Shown one piece after another: positions 32,396 through 41,196 of a DNA stretch of 64,000 bases. A program made the translations under genes and the position numbers. Position 1 is the stretch's first letter. Every line of letters begins with the position of its first letter. The notes below the pieces were generated by a model that worked only from the letters and a program-made list of their open reading frames with translations, did no database searches and was not told where the DNA came from. This DNA comes from Salinispora fenicalii (GTDB taxonomy: Bacteria > Actinomycetota > Actinomycetes > Mycobacteriales > Micromonosporaceae). The DNA lies in contig NZ_AZWQ01000010.1 of assembly GCF_000514815.1 (NCBI RefSeq), positions 157 to 64,156 on the forward strand, read 5' to 3'.

Positions 32396-32878
32396 ATGTT
32401 CAAGGAGTTCATGGGGTTACCCGCCCACGTTCTTGTGGTGCACGCGGTAGTCGTCTTCGTGCCGCTGCTCGCACTGGCGTCGATTGCCTATGTCGCGCTG
32501 CCTCGGTTGCGGTCCCGGATCGACTGGGCGCTCGTCCTGCTGGCGGTGACGGCGCCGGCTACCGCATGGGTTGCGGTGCAGTCCGGCGCGGAGCTGACCG
32601 ATGTCTTCGACGCCCGCGGGCTACAGGGGCCGATCGTCGATCAGATCGCGGAGCACTCTCGGTACGGCGACCTGACCTTCTGGTACGCACTGGCGTTGGC
32701 CGTCACCGCCGTCGTGCTGCTTGTGGTGTCCAGCGGCCGTCCCCGGGTGCCGAAGCCGCCGCGTTGGGTGACTCACGTGCTGTCGGTGGCGGTGATCGCG
32801 CTCGCCGTGGTCAGTCTCGTCTACGTCGCTCTCACCGGGCACACCGGCGCCGAGGCGGTCTGGGGGAACACCCTTTGA
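32396..32878 (+). CDS. DUF2231 family membrane protein
   Basis: 160 residues with four membrane helices (about 10-30, 42-64, 98-116, 130-150). It begins with GLPAHVLVVHAVVVFVPL, the DUF2231 signature with conserved His residues that could bind metal or haem. A GGAGG site precedes the ATG by six bases. It is divergent from the Fur-type regulator and may be regulated by it. Function unknown. Confidence 0.85.
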   Translation: MFKEFMGLPAHVLVVHAVVVFVPLLALASIAYVALPRLRSRIDWALVLLAVTAPATAWVAVQSGAELTDVFDARGLQGPIVDQIAEHSRYGDLTFWYALALAVTAVVLLVVSSGRPRVPKPPRWVTHVLSVAVIALAVVSLVYVALTGHTGAEAVWGNTL

Positions 32879-32881
32879 CCC

Positions 32882-33316
32882 TCAGCCCACCAGCCGGAGA
32901 CAGAACGCGCAGCTGAGCGCCAGCAGAATCACGGCGGCGACCGCCCCGATGCTCCAAGTGAGGTGCTGCGCCCGCTGCTCGGCCAGGTCCAGGGCCGGCA
33001 GGTCCTGTCCAGGGAGCTGTCGTGGCGGCGGCGGCTGGAGGCGCAGCGGCGGCTGCCAGTCGGCCGGCGGCGGGACGGTCGGCGGCGGCCCGGTGTATCC
33101 GTCGGCGGGAGTCGGCGGCGCTGGTCCGGGCGGAGCAACGGTTGGATTGGGCGGGGCGGGCGGTGCGCCGGTCGGGTCGGGCTTGCCACGCGGCGCGCCA
33201 GCGGGGTTGGGAGTGCCGGCTGGGTCAGGCGCGTCGGTCGGGTCGGGCGCGTTGGCCGGAGCGCCGGCACCGGGGGGTCGCCAGAAGTCGTCCGCGGAGC
33301 TGCCGGGAGTCGTCAC
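32882..33316 (-). CDS. Pro-rich protein with C-terminal membrane helix
   Basis: 144 residues from a GTG at 33316. Residues about 20-105 are repeats rich in Pro, Ala, Gly, Asp and Thr (DPTDAPDPAGTPNPAGAP type). One membrane helix ends the protein (about 122-142, SIGAVAAVILLALSCAFCLR). It would be a tail-anchored protein with a long disordered cytoplasmic domain. No family recognised. It converges with the DUF2231 gene, four bases away. The frame stays open to 33517 but overlaps the next gene. Confidence 0.6.
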   Translation of the reverse strand: MTTPGSSADDFWRPPGAGAPANAPDPTDAPDPAGTPNPAGAPRGKPDPTGAPPAPPNPTVAPPGPAPPTPADGYTGPPPTVPPPADWQPPLRLQPPPPRQLPGQDLPALDLAEQRAQHLTWSIGAVAAVILLALSCAFCLRLVG

Positions 33317-33410
33317 GCCCGCTGAGGCTACCAAGGGGCAGCAGGCGGTGCCGTCTGGTCGCGGACGCGCCGGGCCGAGGTCGGCACGCGCTGGGCTAGG
33401 GTTGGCGTTC

Positions 33411-33593
33411 GTGACCCACCAGGAGCCGGGAAGACCCGTGGTGCGTGCCGAGGACCGGCCGAGCAAGCTGCGCGATGACGGCGGCTCGATGCTGCCGGAG
33501 CGGGCTGCCGACGACACCGATCAGGGCTGGGGGGAAGCGACCGGCGGCAACGACGCCTGGTTGCTCGAGCAGCGCCCGCCACACTGGGACTGA
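33411..33593 (+). CDS. Small conserved acidic protein
   Basis: 60 residues from a GTG at 33411. The core LPERAADDTDQGWGEATGGN and the ending LLEQRPPHWD match a short actinobacterial family that I recall as ubiquitous but unnamed (pattern DDTDxGWG ... RPPHW). No membrane segment or signal peptide. Function unknown. Confidence 0.7.
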   Translation: MTHQEPGRPVVRAEDRPSKLRDDGGSMLPERAADDTDQGWGEATGGNDAWLLEQRPPHWD

Positions 33594-33743
33594 GCATTCG
33601 TGAGCCGCGTACCCAGTCGGGCAACCCTGCCAGCTCGACCGAGCTGAACCAAAACGATCACGGGTAGCCCCGGCGTGATGACGGTTCCGAGGAAGGACCC
33701 GTTTCACGACCAGGGCTGCCCCCGCGATCGACGTGAACGAGCC

Positions 33744-33764
33744 GGGGCGGGATCGACCCGCCCC
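33744..33764 (-). terminator. Terminator hairpin after the FmdB-type gene
   Basis: GGGGCGGG (33744-33751) pairs perfectly with CCCGCCCC (33757-33764) around atcga. It lies five bases beyond the zinc-ribbon gene stop on the minus strand. Confidence 0.6.
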
Positions 33765-33768
33765 ATGC

Positions 33769-34185
33769 TCAGCTGGTGCCGCTGGCCGCAGGGGTCTTCG
33801 TGCCGCCGGAGGCGGAGGAGGTGCCCGTGCTCTTTGCGGTTGAGCCGCCCGCTCCAGAACCGTTCGAGGTCGATCCGCTCGACGTCGATCCGCTCGACGT
33901 CGATCCGCTCGACGTGGAGTCGCTCGACTTCGATTCGCTCGACGAGCCGGACTCGTTGCTCGCGGCGGCGGGCTTGCTGGCCGTGCTCCCCGAGCCGGAG
34001 CCGGAGTCAGTGCGGGAGTCGGTGCGGTAAAACCCCGAGCCTTTGAACACGATGCCGACGGAGTTGAACAGCTTCCGCAACCGCCCCGCACAGGTCGGGC
34101 ACTCGGTCAGCGGCTCATCGGTGAAAGACTGCACCGCCTCGAGCTGGTGGCCGCACGCGGTGCAGGTGTACTGGTACGTGGGCAC
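33769..34185 (-). CDS. FmdB-type zinc-ribbon protein with Ser-rich repeat tail
   Basis: 138 residues. The N-terminal 55 residues are a zinc ribbon with two CxxC pairs (YTCTACGHQ near 7, ECPTCAGRL near 28) and the motif LFNSVGIVFKGSGFYRTDSR. The tail (about 56-138) is disordered and rich in Ser/Gly/Thr/Lys, with SSGST units. The GTG at 34185 has GGAGGAG upstream. The mycobacterial counterpart Rv0991c, also serine-rich and next to the cyclo-ligase gene, has been described as a redox-regulated chaperone (Ruc); that role may apply here by inference. Confidence 0.85.
   Translation of the reverse strand: MPTYQYTCTACGHQLEAVQSFTDEPLTECPTCAGRLRKLFNSVGIVFKGSGFYRTDSRTDSGSGSGSTASKPAAASNESGSSSESKSSDSTSSGSTSSGSTSSGSTSNGSGAGGSTAKSTGTSSASGGTKTPAASGTS
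33871..33945. repeat. Five tandem 15-bp units in the zinc-ribbon protein tail
   Basis: cgatccgctcgacgt occurs exactly three times (33871-33885, 33886-33900, 33901-33915), followed by two degenerate copies to 33945. On the minus strand each unit encodes five residues of the Ser/Gly/Thr-type tail. Exact copies suggest recent expansion. Confidence 0.9.
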
Positions 34186-34300
34186 GTTCTCCTCCGGAAC
34201 TGGCACTGTCGGTTGGCACTCGGCATATTCGAGTGCCAATGGTGCGTCATCACCCCCGGGTTCGTCCAGCGGACGTGTGGGGCGCGACACCGGCGCGGGT

Positions 34301-34930
34301 TCAGCGCGGTGCGGCACCGTCCAGCGTACGCAGGCCGTCGGTCGGGGTGACCACAGCGTGGACCGGACGGTCGTGCGGCTCCGCCGGTAGCGCGTTGACC
34401 AGCTCACCATCGTGCAGTGGTACGACGGTCAGGGTGGTCGCCGGGACCCGGGCGAGCGCCCGGTCATACGAGCCGCCACCCCGCCCCAGCCGCACGCCCT
34501 GCCGGTCCACCGCCAGCGCCGGCAGCACCACGAGGTCGGCCGTTGCGACCGCGGCCCGGCCGAGCGGGGGCGCGGTCGGCTCCCGCATCCCCCGCCCGGC
34601 GACGGCCAGATCGCCGGGCCCGGTCCACGGCGCCCAGTCCAGGTCGAGGTCGGCCCGGAGCACCGGCAGTAGCAGTTCGGCCCCCTCCGGCAGCGCGGCG
34701 TGCAGCGCCGTCGGCAGGTCTGCGCCGCCCGGTTCGGTGCCGATCGGCAGGTATGCCGTCATTCGGCGCGGACGCAGTCGGCGTACCAGGTCCACCAGGC
34801 CGGCTTGGACCTGCCGGGCGGCGGCGGCCCGCTCGGCGTCGCCGAGCCGCCGACGGTGGGCCAGCAGTCTGGTCCGCGTCGTAAACTTCGCATTGCGGGT
34901 CACTTCCCCTCGATCAGAAAAATCTGGCAC
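34301..34930 (-). CDS. 5-formyltetrahydrofolate cyclo-ligase
   Basis: 209 residues. The enzyme converts 5-formyl-THF with ATP to 5,10-methenyl-THF, returning it to the folate pool. Landmarks are LRPRRMTAYLPIGTEPG (near 50-66), LLLPVLRADLDLDWAPW (near 85) and the ATP-binding LGRGGGSYDRALAR (near 148). The GTG at 34930 has AGGAG at good spacing; a GTG at 34903 is an alternative. It lies upstream of the zinc-ribbon gene as in mycobacteria (Rv0992c-Rv0991c). Confidence 0.9.
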   Translation of the reverse strand: MPDFSDRGEVTRNAKFTTRTRLLAHRRRLGDAERAAAARQVQAGLVDLVRRLRPRRMTAYLPIGTEPGGADLPTALHAALPEGAELLLPVLRADLDLDWAPWTGPGDLAVAGRGMREPTAPPLGRAAVATADLVVLPALAVDRQGVRLGRGGGSYDRALARVPATTLTVVPLHDGELVNALPAEPHDRPVHAVVTPTDGLRTLDGAAPR

Positions 34931-35015
34931 GCAACACTCCTGACGCAGGATTCATCCGGGGGTGACTCTGTGTCAGCATCGCAAGCATCGGCCGGCGAAG
35001 TCCCGGGGGGACCGA

Positions 35016-37232
35016 GTGACACTACGGGCACGCGTAACCGCAGCCTTCCTCACGGTGGTGCTCGGCCCGGTGCTGGTCGGGGCTTACTTCGTGGGGTCGG
35101 CCGTGACCACCATCGATCGAAGTCGGTCCGCCGACCGGCTCGCGGTTGCCGCGACCGCCGTCCAAACCGCGGTTGACACGCTCTGCCAGCAGCTGCGGGC
35201 CGCGGCGGAGGTGGTCGCCCTCGCCGCCGATCGGGCGGTCGCTGCGGGGCAGGTGGTTGATCGGGGTCTCGCCGCCGCCGTGCGGGTCACCGACGTGGGG
35301 GGGCAGGTACTCCACGCCACCACACCGCTGCCCGCCGCGCCCTGGCGGGACTGCGCGGCCCGTACCCCGGCCCCCGCTTCGCCCGGTGCGCTGGCCGTCC
35401 GGGTGGACCTGCGAGACGCCACCGGAGTCGCCCGGGGTGCGGTCACCGCCGCGCAGCCGGTCGATCCCGCGTTCGTGGCGCGGCTAGCGGTGCTCACCGG
35501 GGCGGCGGTCACCCTGCTCGACGGCTCAGGTATGGGCAGCCCGCGCCAGCACACCACCGAGTCGGCGGGAGGACGCGAGGCGGTACTCGGCGCCGTCGGT
35601 GGATTGGACGGTGAGCAGGTGGTGGGCACCGCCGACGGTCGGTACGTGCGGCGGGTCGGCCCGTCCGCCGGGCAGCCGCTGTCGCTGGTGCTCTCCGTTC
35701 CGAGCGACCGGCCCCCCAGCCTGTACGCCGCTCTGGTCGCCGCCGTGCTGTTGGCCGTGCTGTTGGCGGTTGTCGTCGCCGGGCGGCTGGCCCGGGTCAC
35801 CAGTCGACCCTTGGTTGAACTGGCGGGGGCGGTGGACCGAGTGGCCCGGGGTGACCTGACCGCGCGGGTGCCCGTACGCGGCCGGGACGAGATCGGGCGG
35901 CTGGCCGGAGCGTTCAACCGGATGGCTCGGGAGACCGGGACCTACGTCGCCGCGCTCACCAGCAGCCGGGACCAGCTGCGCGGACACTTGGAGGTGCTGG
36001 GGGACACCCTGGCCAGCACCCATGACTTGCAGCGCATCCTGCGGGTCATCCTGCACAGTGCAATTGCGGCGACCGGGGCCCGCGCGGGAGCGGTACTCAT
36101 CGTCGACTCGGCTGGACTCCTGGTCGCGCAGGCCACCGAAGGGCTCGAGGTGCCGGCCGGTGGGCCGGGGCCGATCCAGGTGCCGCTGGGCGACCTGGTG
36201 GGCGCGGTTACGGTCAGCGGCGAGGCTCGCCGTGGCCGGGTGGAGCCGTCCGTAGCACCGCCGGGGGAGCCCCCCTGCCGGACGTACATCGCGGTGCCCT
36301 TCGCGGCTCCACGGGACGGCGGCGCCGTGCGGGCTGACGGCCCGTCCCCCCGCGCGGGTGGCCCGCCGGACGGTGCGGCGCCGGCGACATTCGGCGTGCT
36401 CGTCCTCTACGACCGGCTCGGTGGGGAGGAATTCGACGACGATGACCTGGGTACGCTGCGCACCTTCGCCGGCCACGCCGCGGTGGCGGTGGACAACGTC
36501 CGGGTGCACGAGGAGACCCAGCGGCTGTCGCTGACCGATCCGCTCACCGGTCTCTGGAACTACCGCTACCTGCGCCAGTCGCTTCGCCGCGAGGTGGAAC
36601 GGGCCACCCGGTTCGGCCGAATGCTCAGCGTCCTCGCTCTCGACCTGGACCGTTTCAAACACGTCAACGACACCCACGGGCACGCCGCCGGGGACCGGGT
36701 GCTGATCGAGTTCGCCCGGCGGATCTGCGGTGAGATCCGGGAGGTCGACCTCGCCTTCCGGCTGGGGGGAGAGGAGTTCGTGGTGCTGCTCCCGGAGACC
36801 GACGCCGTGGGTGCGGCCATCGTCGCGGAGCGGCTCGGTGCAGCGGTACGGGACACCCCCGTCGCCGTCGGTGGGTTCGCTGCCCCGGTCCTGGTGTCGG
36901 TGACTGTCTCTATTGGTATCGCTGTCCACCCCGACCACGGCGGCACCGGACAGGAAGTGCTCAATGCTGCTGACGAAGCGTTGTACGCGGCGAAAGCCAG
37001 CGGCCGCGACACCTGCCGGGTCGCCGGGGCGGCGAAGGCGGCTGCGTCCGTGCTGCCGGTGCCGGCTGGCTCGGACGAGAGACCGTCCCGAGCCGACGCG
37101 CGACGCGAGGCGCCGGCGCATCCCGGTGCCGGGAACAGGTCGGAGACCGAGCTGGCGCCGGGGTCCGGGGCAGGCACTCCCCATGGCCCGACTTCCGGTC
37201 CTCACCCGCCACGGCAGAGCCGTGGCCGATAG
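35016..37232 (+). CDS. Membrane-bound diguanylate cyclase with HAMP, GAF and GGDEF domains
   Basis: 738 residues. Order: membrane helix 1 (about 8-30), an external sensor region (about 31-235), membrane helix 2 (about 237-259), HAMP (about 260-312), coiled linker, GAF (about 335-500, interrupted by a Pro/Gly-rich insert) and GGDEF (about 505-675). The catalytic motif is GGEEF (near 583) and an I-site REVD lies five residues before it, so both c-di-GMP synthesis and product inhibition are expected. The tail is disordered. The GTG at 35016 is preferred over 34962. It sits between the cyclo-ligase and galU, where mycobacteria have no gene. Confidence 0.9.
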   Translation: MTLRARVTAAFLTVVLGPVLVGAYFVGSAVTTIDRSRSADRLAVAATAVQTAVDTLCQQLRAAAEVVALAADRAVAAGQVVDRGLAAAVRVTDVGGQVLHATTPLPAAPWRDCAARTPAPASPGALAVRVDLRDATGVARGAVTAAQPVDPAFVARLAVLTGAAVTLLDGSGMGSPRQHTTESAGGREAVLGAVGGLDGEQVVGTADGRYVRRVGPSAGQPLSLVLSVPSDRPPSLYAALVAAVLLAVLLAVVVAGRLARVTSRPLVELAGAVDRVARGDLTARVPVRGRDEIGRLAGAFNRMARETGTYVAALTSSRDQLRGHLEVLGDTLASTHDLQRILRVILHSAIAATGARAGAVLIVDSAGLLVAQATEGLEVPAGGPGPIQVPLGDLVGAVTVSGEARRGRVEPSVAPPGEPPCRTYIAVPFAAPRDGGAVRADGPSPRAGGPPDGAAPATFGVLVLYDRLGGEEFDDDDLGTLRTFAGHAAVAVDNVRVHEETQRLSLTDPLTGLWNYRYLRQSLRREVERATRFGRMLSVLALDLDRFKHVNDTHGHAAGDRVLIEFARRICGEIREVDLAFRLGGEEFVVLLPETDAVGAAIVAERLGAAVRDTPVAVGGFAAPVLVSVTVSIGIAVHPDHGGTGQEVLNAADEALYAAKASGRDTCRVAGAAKAAASVLPVPAGSDERPSRADARREAPAHPGAGNRSETELAPGSGAGTPHGPTSGPHPPRQSRGR

Positions 37233-37241
37233 TCTCGCGGC

Positions 37242-38198
37242 ATGTCGGAGTACTCAGCGAACCCTCCATCGACGGCTACCGCGGCCGGCGGTCCCCGCGC
37301 GGTCAAGGCGGTCATTCCGGCCGCCGGGCTTGCCACCCGCTTCCTGCCTGCCACCAAAGCGGTGCCCAAGGAACTGCTCCCCGTGGTTGACCGGCCGGTG
37401 TTGCAGTACATCGTTGAGGAGGCCACCCAGGCCGGGATCACCGACGTCCTGCTGATCACCGGGCGGGGCAAGACCTCCATGGTTGATCACTTCGATCGCC
37501 GCCCCGACCTGGAAGAACGGCTCGCGAAGAAGCCGGAGCTGCTGGCCGCGGTCAAGCGGACCGAGGACCTGGCCGCCATCTACACCTGCCGGCAGCCGGA
37601 GCAGCTCGGGCTCGGCCACGCCGTCGGCTACGCCGAGTCCCACATCGGAGACCAGCCCTTCGCGGTGCTGCTTGGGGACGAGTTCGTGAAGCCGACCGAG
37701 CCGCTGCTGCCGGCCATGTTGGAGCTACAGGCCCGTACGGGCGGGATCGTGCTGGCCTTCTTCGAGGTCGAGCCCGACCAGACCACCCGCTACGGCATCG
37801 CCTCGGTGGCTTCAGCCGAGGCGGAGTTCGCCGACATCGGCGACGTGGTCCGGGTGACCGGCATGGTGGAGAAGCCGAAGCCGGAGGAGGCCCCCAGCAA
37901 TCTCGCCGTGTTGGGCCGCTACGTCCTTCCTGGTCGCATCTTCGACGCGATCCGCCGGACCGGTCCGGGCAGCGGCGGCGAGATCCAACTGACCGATGCG
38001 ATGGAGATCCTGCGCGCCGAGGGGGTACCGGTGCACGCCATCGTCTACCGGGGTACCCGGTACGACACCGGCATGCCGTTGGGCTATCTCCAGACCGTCG
38101 TGCAGATCGCCGCAGAACGCGACGACCTCGGCGCTGAGTTCCGTAAGTGGCTCGCCGACTTTGTTAGCGCGGGCGCCTCGGGTGGTCCGCGTACATGA
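37242..38198 (+). CDS. galU: UTP-glucose-1-phosphate uridylyltransferase
   Basis: 318 residues. The nucleotide-binding start AAGLATRFLPATKAVPKELL (near 27-46), IEVINHF-equivalent SMVDHFDRRPDLEERL, LGLGHAVGYAE (near 126), the metal Asp in VLLGDEFVKP and VEKPKPEEAPSNLAVLGRY (near 208) are all GalU features. It makes UDP-glucose for cell-wall and storage glycans. Its last bases overlap the next start (ATGA), coupling it to the MoeA-type gene. Confidence 0.95.
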   Translation: MSEYSANPPSTATAAGGPRAVKAVIPAAGLATRFLPATKAVPKELLPVVDRPVLQYIVEEATQAGITDVLLITGRGKTSMVDHFDRRPDLEERLAKKPELLAAVKRTEDLAAIYTCRQPEQLGLGHAVGYAESHIGDQPFAVLLGDEFVKPTEPLLPAMLELQARTGGIVLAFFEVEPDQTTRYGIASVASAEAEFADIGDVVRVTGMVEKPKPEEAPSNLAVLGRYVLPGRIFDAIRRTGPGSGGEIQLTDAMEILRAEGVPVHAIVYRGTRYDTGMPLGYLQTVVQIAAERDDLGAEFRKWLADFVSAGASGGPRT

Positions 38199-39508
38199 CC
38201 GCGACGGCCGACGCCGAGGCGGCCGTGAACGAGTTGACGCCGCTCGCCGACTACCTGGGCAGTGTGCTGCGCAGGTTGCGTGCGCTGCCGCCACTCGACC
38301 TCGACCTCACCCGGGCGTACGGCAACGTCCTCGCTGAGGATGTCGTCGCGACGCACTCCGTTCCGGCCTTTGACCAGGCGGCCGTGGACGGGTACGCGGC
38401 GTGCTGGGAGGACATCGCCGCCGGTGGCCGGGGTGTCGGCTACCTGCCGGCCCAGGCCGGCTCGCCGGGCGGGCGGGTCGTGCAGCTTAACGTCGTCGGT
38501 GACCTGGGCGCCGCGAGTTGGCGCCCGGTCCGGCTCACCCCGGGGGCCTGCTTCTCGGTGGCCGCCGGGGCGCCGTTGCCGATCGGCGCGGACGTGGTGG
38601 TTCCCGTCGAGTGGACCGACCAGGGCATGGCCTCGGTGGAGATCCACCGAGTACCGAAGCGGGGGTACAGCGTCCGCAAGGCCGGCGAGGAAGTCCCGGC
38701 CGGCACGTTGCTCGCCCGGGCCGGTACCTACGTCTCGCCGGCGCTGGTCGCCGTACTCGCCGCTACCGGAATCGGCCATGTGGTGGTCCGGCCCAGCCCG
38801 CGCGTGGTGGTCATGGCGACCGGTGACGAACTCGTCGAGGTGGGGCGGGGCAGCCAACCCGGCCAGGTGGTGGACGTGAACTCGCACGCGTTGACTGCGG
38901 CGGCCGCGGAGGCCGGTGCGCTCGCGTATCGGGTGGGCATCTGTGACGACGACCCGGAGGGGCTACGTGGGCTGCTGGAGGATCAGACCCTGCGGGCCGA
39001 TCTGATCATCACTACCGGCGGCACCGGCACCGGGCCGGGCGACATGGTCCGTCGGATTCTCTCCCGTCGGGAGGGGAACCGGACCGGACCGGTGGCCTTC
39101 ACCGAGGTGGCGCTCTACCCCGGCACCGCGCTTGGGTTCGGCACGGTTGGCCCGGAGGAGGTGCCGGTGGTCTGCCTGCCCGGCGATCCGGGGGCCGCGC
39201 TGATCGGCTTCGAGGTACTGGCCCGACCGGTGATCAATGTGCTGGCTGGCGCGGAGCCGGTCTTTCGCCCCGGCGTTCGGGCGCACCTGCTGGAGACGAT
39301 CTCCTCGCCGGCCGGGTTGCGTGAGTTTCGGCCGGCGCAGGTCGCGGAACGGCGCGGCGGCGGCTACACCGTCCAACCGCTGCGTGGTGGGTCGCTGGCC
39401 CTGTCCGGGTTGGCCGAGGCGAACGGGTTGTTGGTGCTCGGTGAGCGGGTGACCACCGCCGCGGCGGGTTCCACCGTGGACGTTCTGCTACTGGACCGCC
39501 GTCGGTGA
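38195..39508 (+). CDS. MoeA/gephyrin-like protein, possible divisome factor Glp
   Basis: 437 residues with the full MoeA layout: domains I/II (VPAFDQAAVDGYAAC near 52, FSVAAGAPLPIGADVVVPVE near 120-139), the MoCF-fold domain III (VVVMATGDELVEVG near 203, ITTGGTGTGPGDMVR near 270, LPGDPGAALIGFEVLARPV near 327) and domain IV. MoeA inserts molybdate into molybdopterin. However, galU-moeA-rimJ-sepX order is that of the corynebacterial/mycobacterial Glp locus, where a MoeA-like protein binds FtsZ and the membrane receptor GlpR. Which role applies here cannot be read from sequence alone. Confidence 0.88.
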   Translation: MTATADAEAAVNELTPLADYLGSVLRRLRALPPLDLDLTRAYGNVLAEDVVATHSVPAFDQAAVDGYAACWEDIAAGGRGVGYLPAQAGSPGGRVVQLNVVGDLGAASWRPVRLTPGACFSVAAGAPLPIGADVVVPVEWTDQGMASVEIHRVPKRGYSVRKAGEEVPAGTLLARAGTYVSPALVAVLAATGIGHVVVRPSPRVVVMATGDELVEVGRGSQPGQVVDVNSHALTAAAAEAGALAYRVGICDDDPEGLRGLLEDQTLRADLIITTGGTGTGPGDMVRRILSRREGNRTGPVAFTEVALYPGTALGFGTVGPEEVPVVCLPGDPGAALIGFEVLARPVINVLAGAEPVFRPGVRAHLLETISSPAGLREFRPAQVAERRGGGYTVQPLRGGSLALSGLAEANGLLVLGERVTTAAAGSTVDVLLLDRRR

Positions 39509-39551
39509 GGATGCTTGCCCCGGCCGGCGCCGTGGGCGGAGGATCGGCCGG

Positions 39552-40199
39552 GTGAACCTTCTGGGACGCCGCACGCCGGGATGGCCCGTCGTGTTGGCGG
39601 ATGGTCCGGTGTTGTTGCGGCCCTACCGGCGCTCAGACGCCGTGGCGTGGTCTGAGGTGCGCCGCGCCAACGAGGCGTGGCTCGCCCCCTGGGAGGCGTC
39701 TCTCCCCGGTGCCTGGGCGGACCTGAACTCACTCGACGCCTACCGCTGGGTGTATCGGGAGCAGCGTCGCTCGGCCCGGGTCGGCGAGAGCATGCCATTT
39801 GTGGTCTGCCTCCGCGAGGGAGGACGGGAACGTCTGGTCGGACATCTGAATGTCGGCAGCATCGTGCGTCAGACGTTCTGCTCGGGCAGTGTCGGCTACT
39901 GGGTGGATTCCCGGGTGGCGGGGCGAGGCGTCATCCCTACCGCGCTTGCCCTGGCCGTGGACCACGCCTTCGGGCCGGGCGGGCTGCACCGGGTCGAGAT
40001 CAGCATCCGTCCGGAGAACCAGCCGTCGCGTCGGGTGATGGAGAAGCTGGGCTTTCGCGAGGAGGCGTACCACGTGCGCTACATGCACATCGACGGCGCC
40101 TGGCGTGACCACATCGGGTACGCCCTGACCAGCGAGGACGTGGCGGCCGAGGGGGGCCTACTGGCCCGTTGGCACCGGCTGCGGGCCGCGACTGGCTGA
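39552..40199 (+). CDS. GNAT acetyltransferase, RimJ-like
   Basis: 215 residues. The GNAT fold is visible: N-terminal VLLRPYRRSDAVAWSEVRR, the acetyl-CoA loop in WVDSRVAGRGVIPTALALAV (near 118-137) and NQPSRRVMEKLGFREEA (near 156-172), both typical of RimJ/RimL N-terminal protein acetyltransferases. Substrate unknown; RimJ acts on ribosomal protein S5 in E. coli. The gene lies between the moeA/glp and sepX genes as in mycobacteria (Rv0995). Confidence 0.88.
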   Translation: MNLLGRRTPGWPVVLADGPVLLRPYRRSDAVAWSEVRRANEAWLAPWEASLPGAWADLNSLDAYRWVYREQRRSARVGESMPFVVCLREGGRERLVGHLNVGSIVRQTFCSGSVGYWVDSRVAGRGVIPTALALAVDHAFGPGGLHRVEISIRPENQPSRRVMEKLGFREEAYHVRYMHIDGAWRDHIGYALTSEDVAAEGGLLARWHRLRAATG

Positions 40200-40383
40200 A
40201 GGGTCCCGACTGGGCCGATCGGCGCGGCGTGCCACCATCCAGTGCCTTCGCCCGTAACCTCAGGTAACTGCAAGCTACGGCATTTGCAGTCCACCCGTAG
40301 GATCTTCGGCTCCAGGTCGGAAACATGAAAGATCGTTCGGTTGGTCTGTGTTTACCTGAAATTCGGTGACGGGAGGGGTGAGG

Positions 40384-41196
40384 GTGCCGACCTCGGTGCT
40401 CCTCGCCGTCCTCGCCGCTGCCGGCCTGCTCGCCCTGGCGCCGGCCCTGGTCCGCCGGTACGACGCGACCGAGCGGCTGGCGGCGGAGCGGGCGAAGTCG
40501 ACGGCGCGGGTGCTTCAGCGCCGTCGACGACGCCGTACTGTCCCAGGTCGCCGGCCAATAAATCCGCCGCGTTCACTTTCGGTTACTTTAAGAGAAGATT
40601 CGGACTCCGGTGCCGCCGCCGCCGAGCCGGCAGCAGGGTCCCGTCGGTCGGACCAGCTGCGCGCGGTTCCAGCGAACCCCAGTCGGCCGCGTCGGCTCGG
40701 CGGGCGCCCGGGAGCCGGGGCGCGCCGGCCCCAGCCGCGCCGCCGCCAGCACCCCCCAGCCATCTACCGGCGGCGGCGGGTGCTCGCCGCGCTGTTCCTG
40801 CTCAACGCCGTCGAGCTGGTCGGTGTGCTGTTCGTCAGCCCCGGATTCTGGATCAGCTTCGCGGTCACCGGCGCCCTGCTCCTGGCCTACGTCGCCCACC
40901 TGCGCTCTCGCGCCCTCGCCGGCCAGCGCCGCCGACGCGCCGAAGCCCGCGAGGCAGCCTGGCTGGCCGCCCGTCAAGCCGAGGTGCGGCGCGAGCAGGC
41001 GCGCCGGGCCGCGGCCCGGCGTGAGGCACAGCGCCGCCTGGCGGCCCAACGAGAATCGGTGCGGCGTACCGCGATGGGCCTGGACCGGCCGGCGGACCTG
41101 CCGGCGGCGGCGAACGGCGGGACCGTCTCCTACCGGCGTGCCGGCGGCCTCCGTGGGCGTCCCTACCAGTCCGGCCGTGGTGCCCACCCGGCCTGA
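40384..41196 (+). CDS. SepX/GlpR-like divisome membrane protein
   Basis: 270 residues. One N-terminal membrane helix (about 5-22), a basic disordered linker, a central pair of helices (about 130-173, VLAALFLLNAVELVGVLFV and GFWISFAVTGALLLAYVAHL) and a long Arg/Ala-rich helical tail. This matches the SepX (Streptomyces) and GlpR (Corynebacterium) family needed for septation and polar growth. The GTG at 40384 has GGGAGGGG upstream; GTGs at 40366 and 40378 are alternatives. The partner Glp candidate is two genes upstream. Confidence 0.8.
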   Translation: MPTSVLLAVLAAAGLLALAPALVRRYDATERLAAERAKSTARVLQRRRRRRTVPGRRPINPPRSLSVTLREDSDSGAAAAEPAAGSRRSDQLRAVPANPSRPRRLGGRPGAGARRPQPRRRQHPPAIYRRRRVLAALFLLNAVELVGVLFVSPGFWISFAVTGALLLAYVAHLRSRALAGQRRRRAEAREAAWLAARQAEVRREQARRAAARREAQRRLAAQRESVRRTAMGLDRPADLPAAANGGTVSYRRAGGLRGRPYQSGRGAHPA

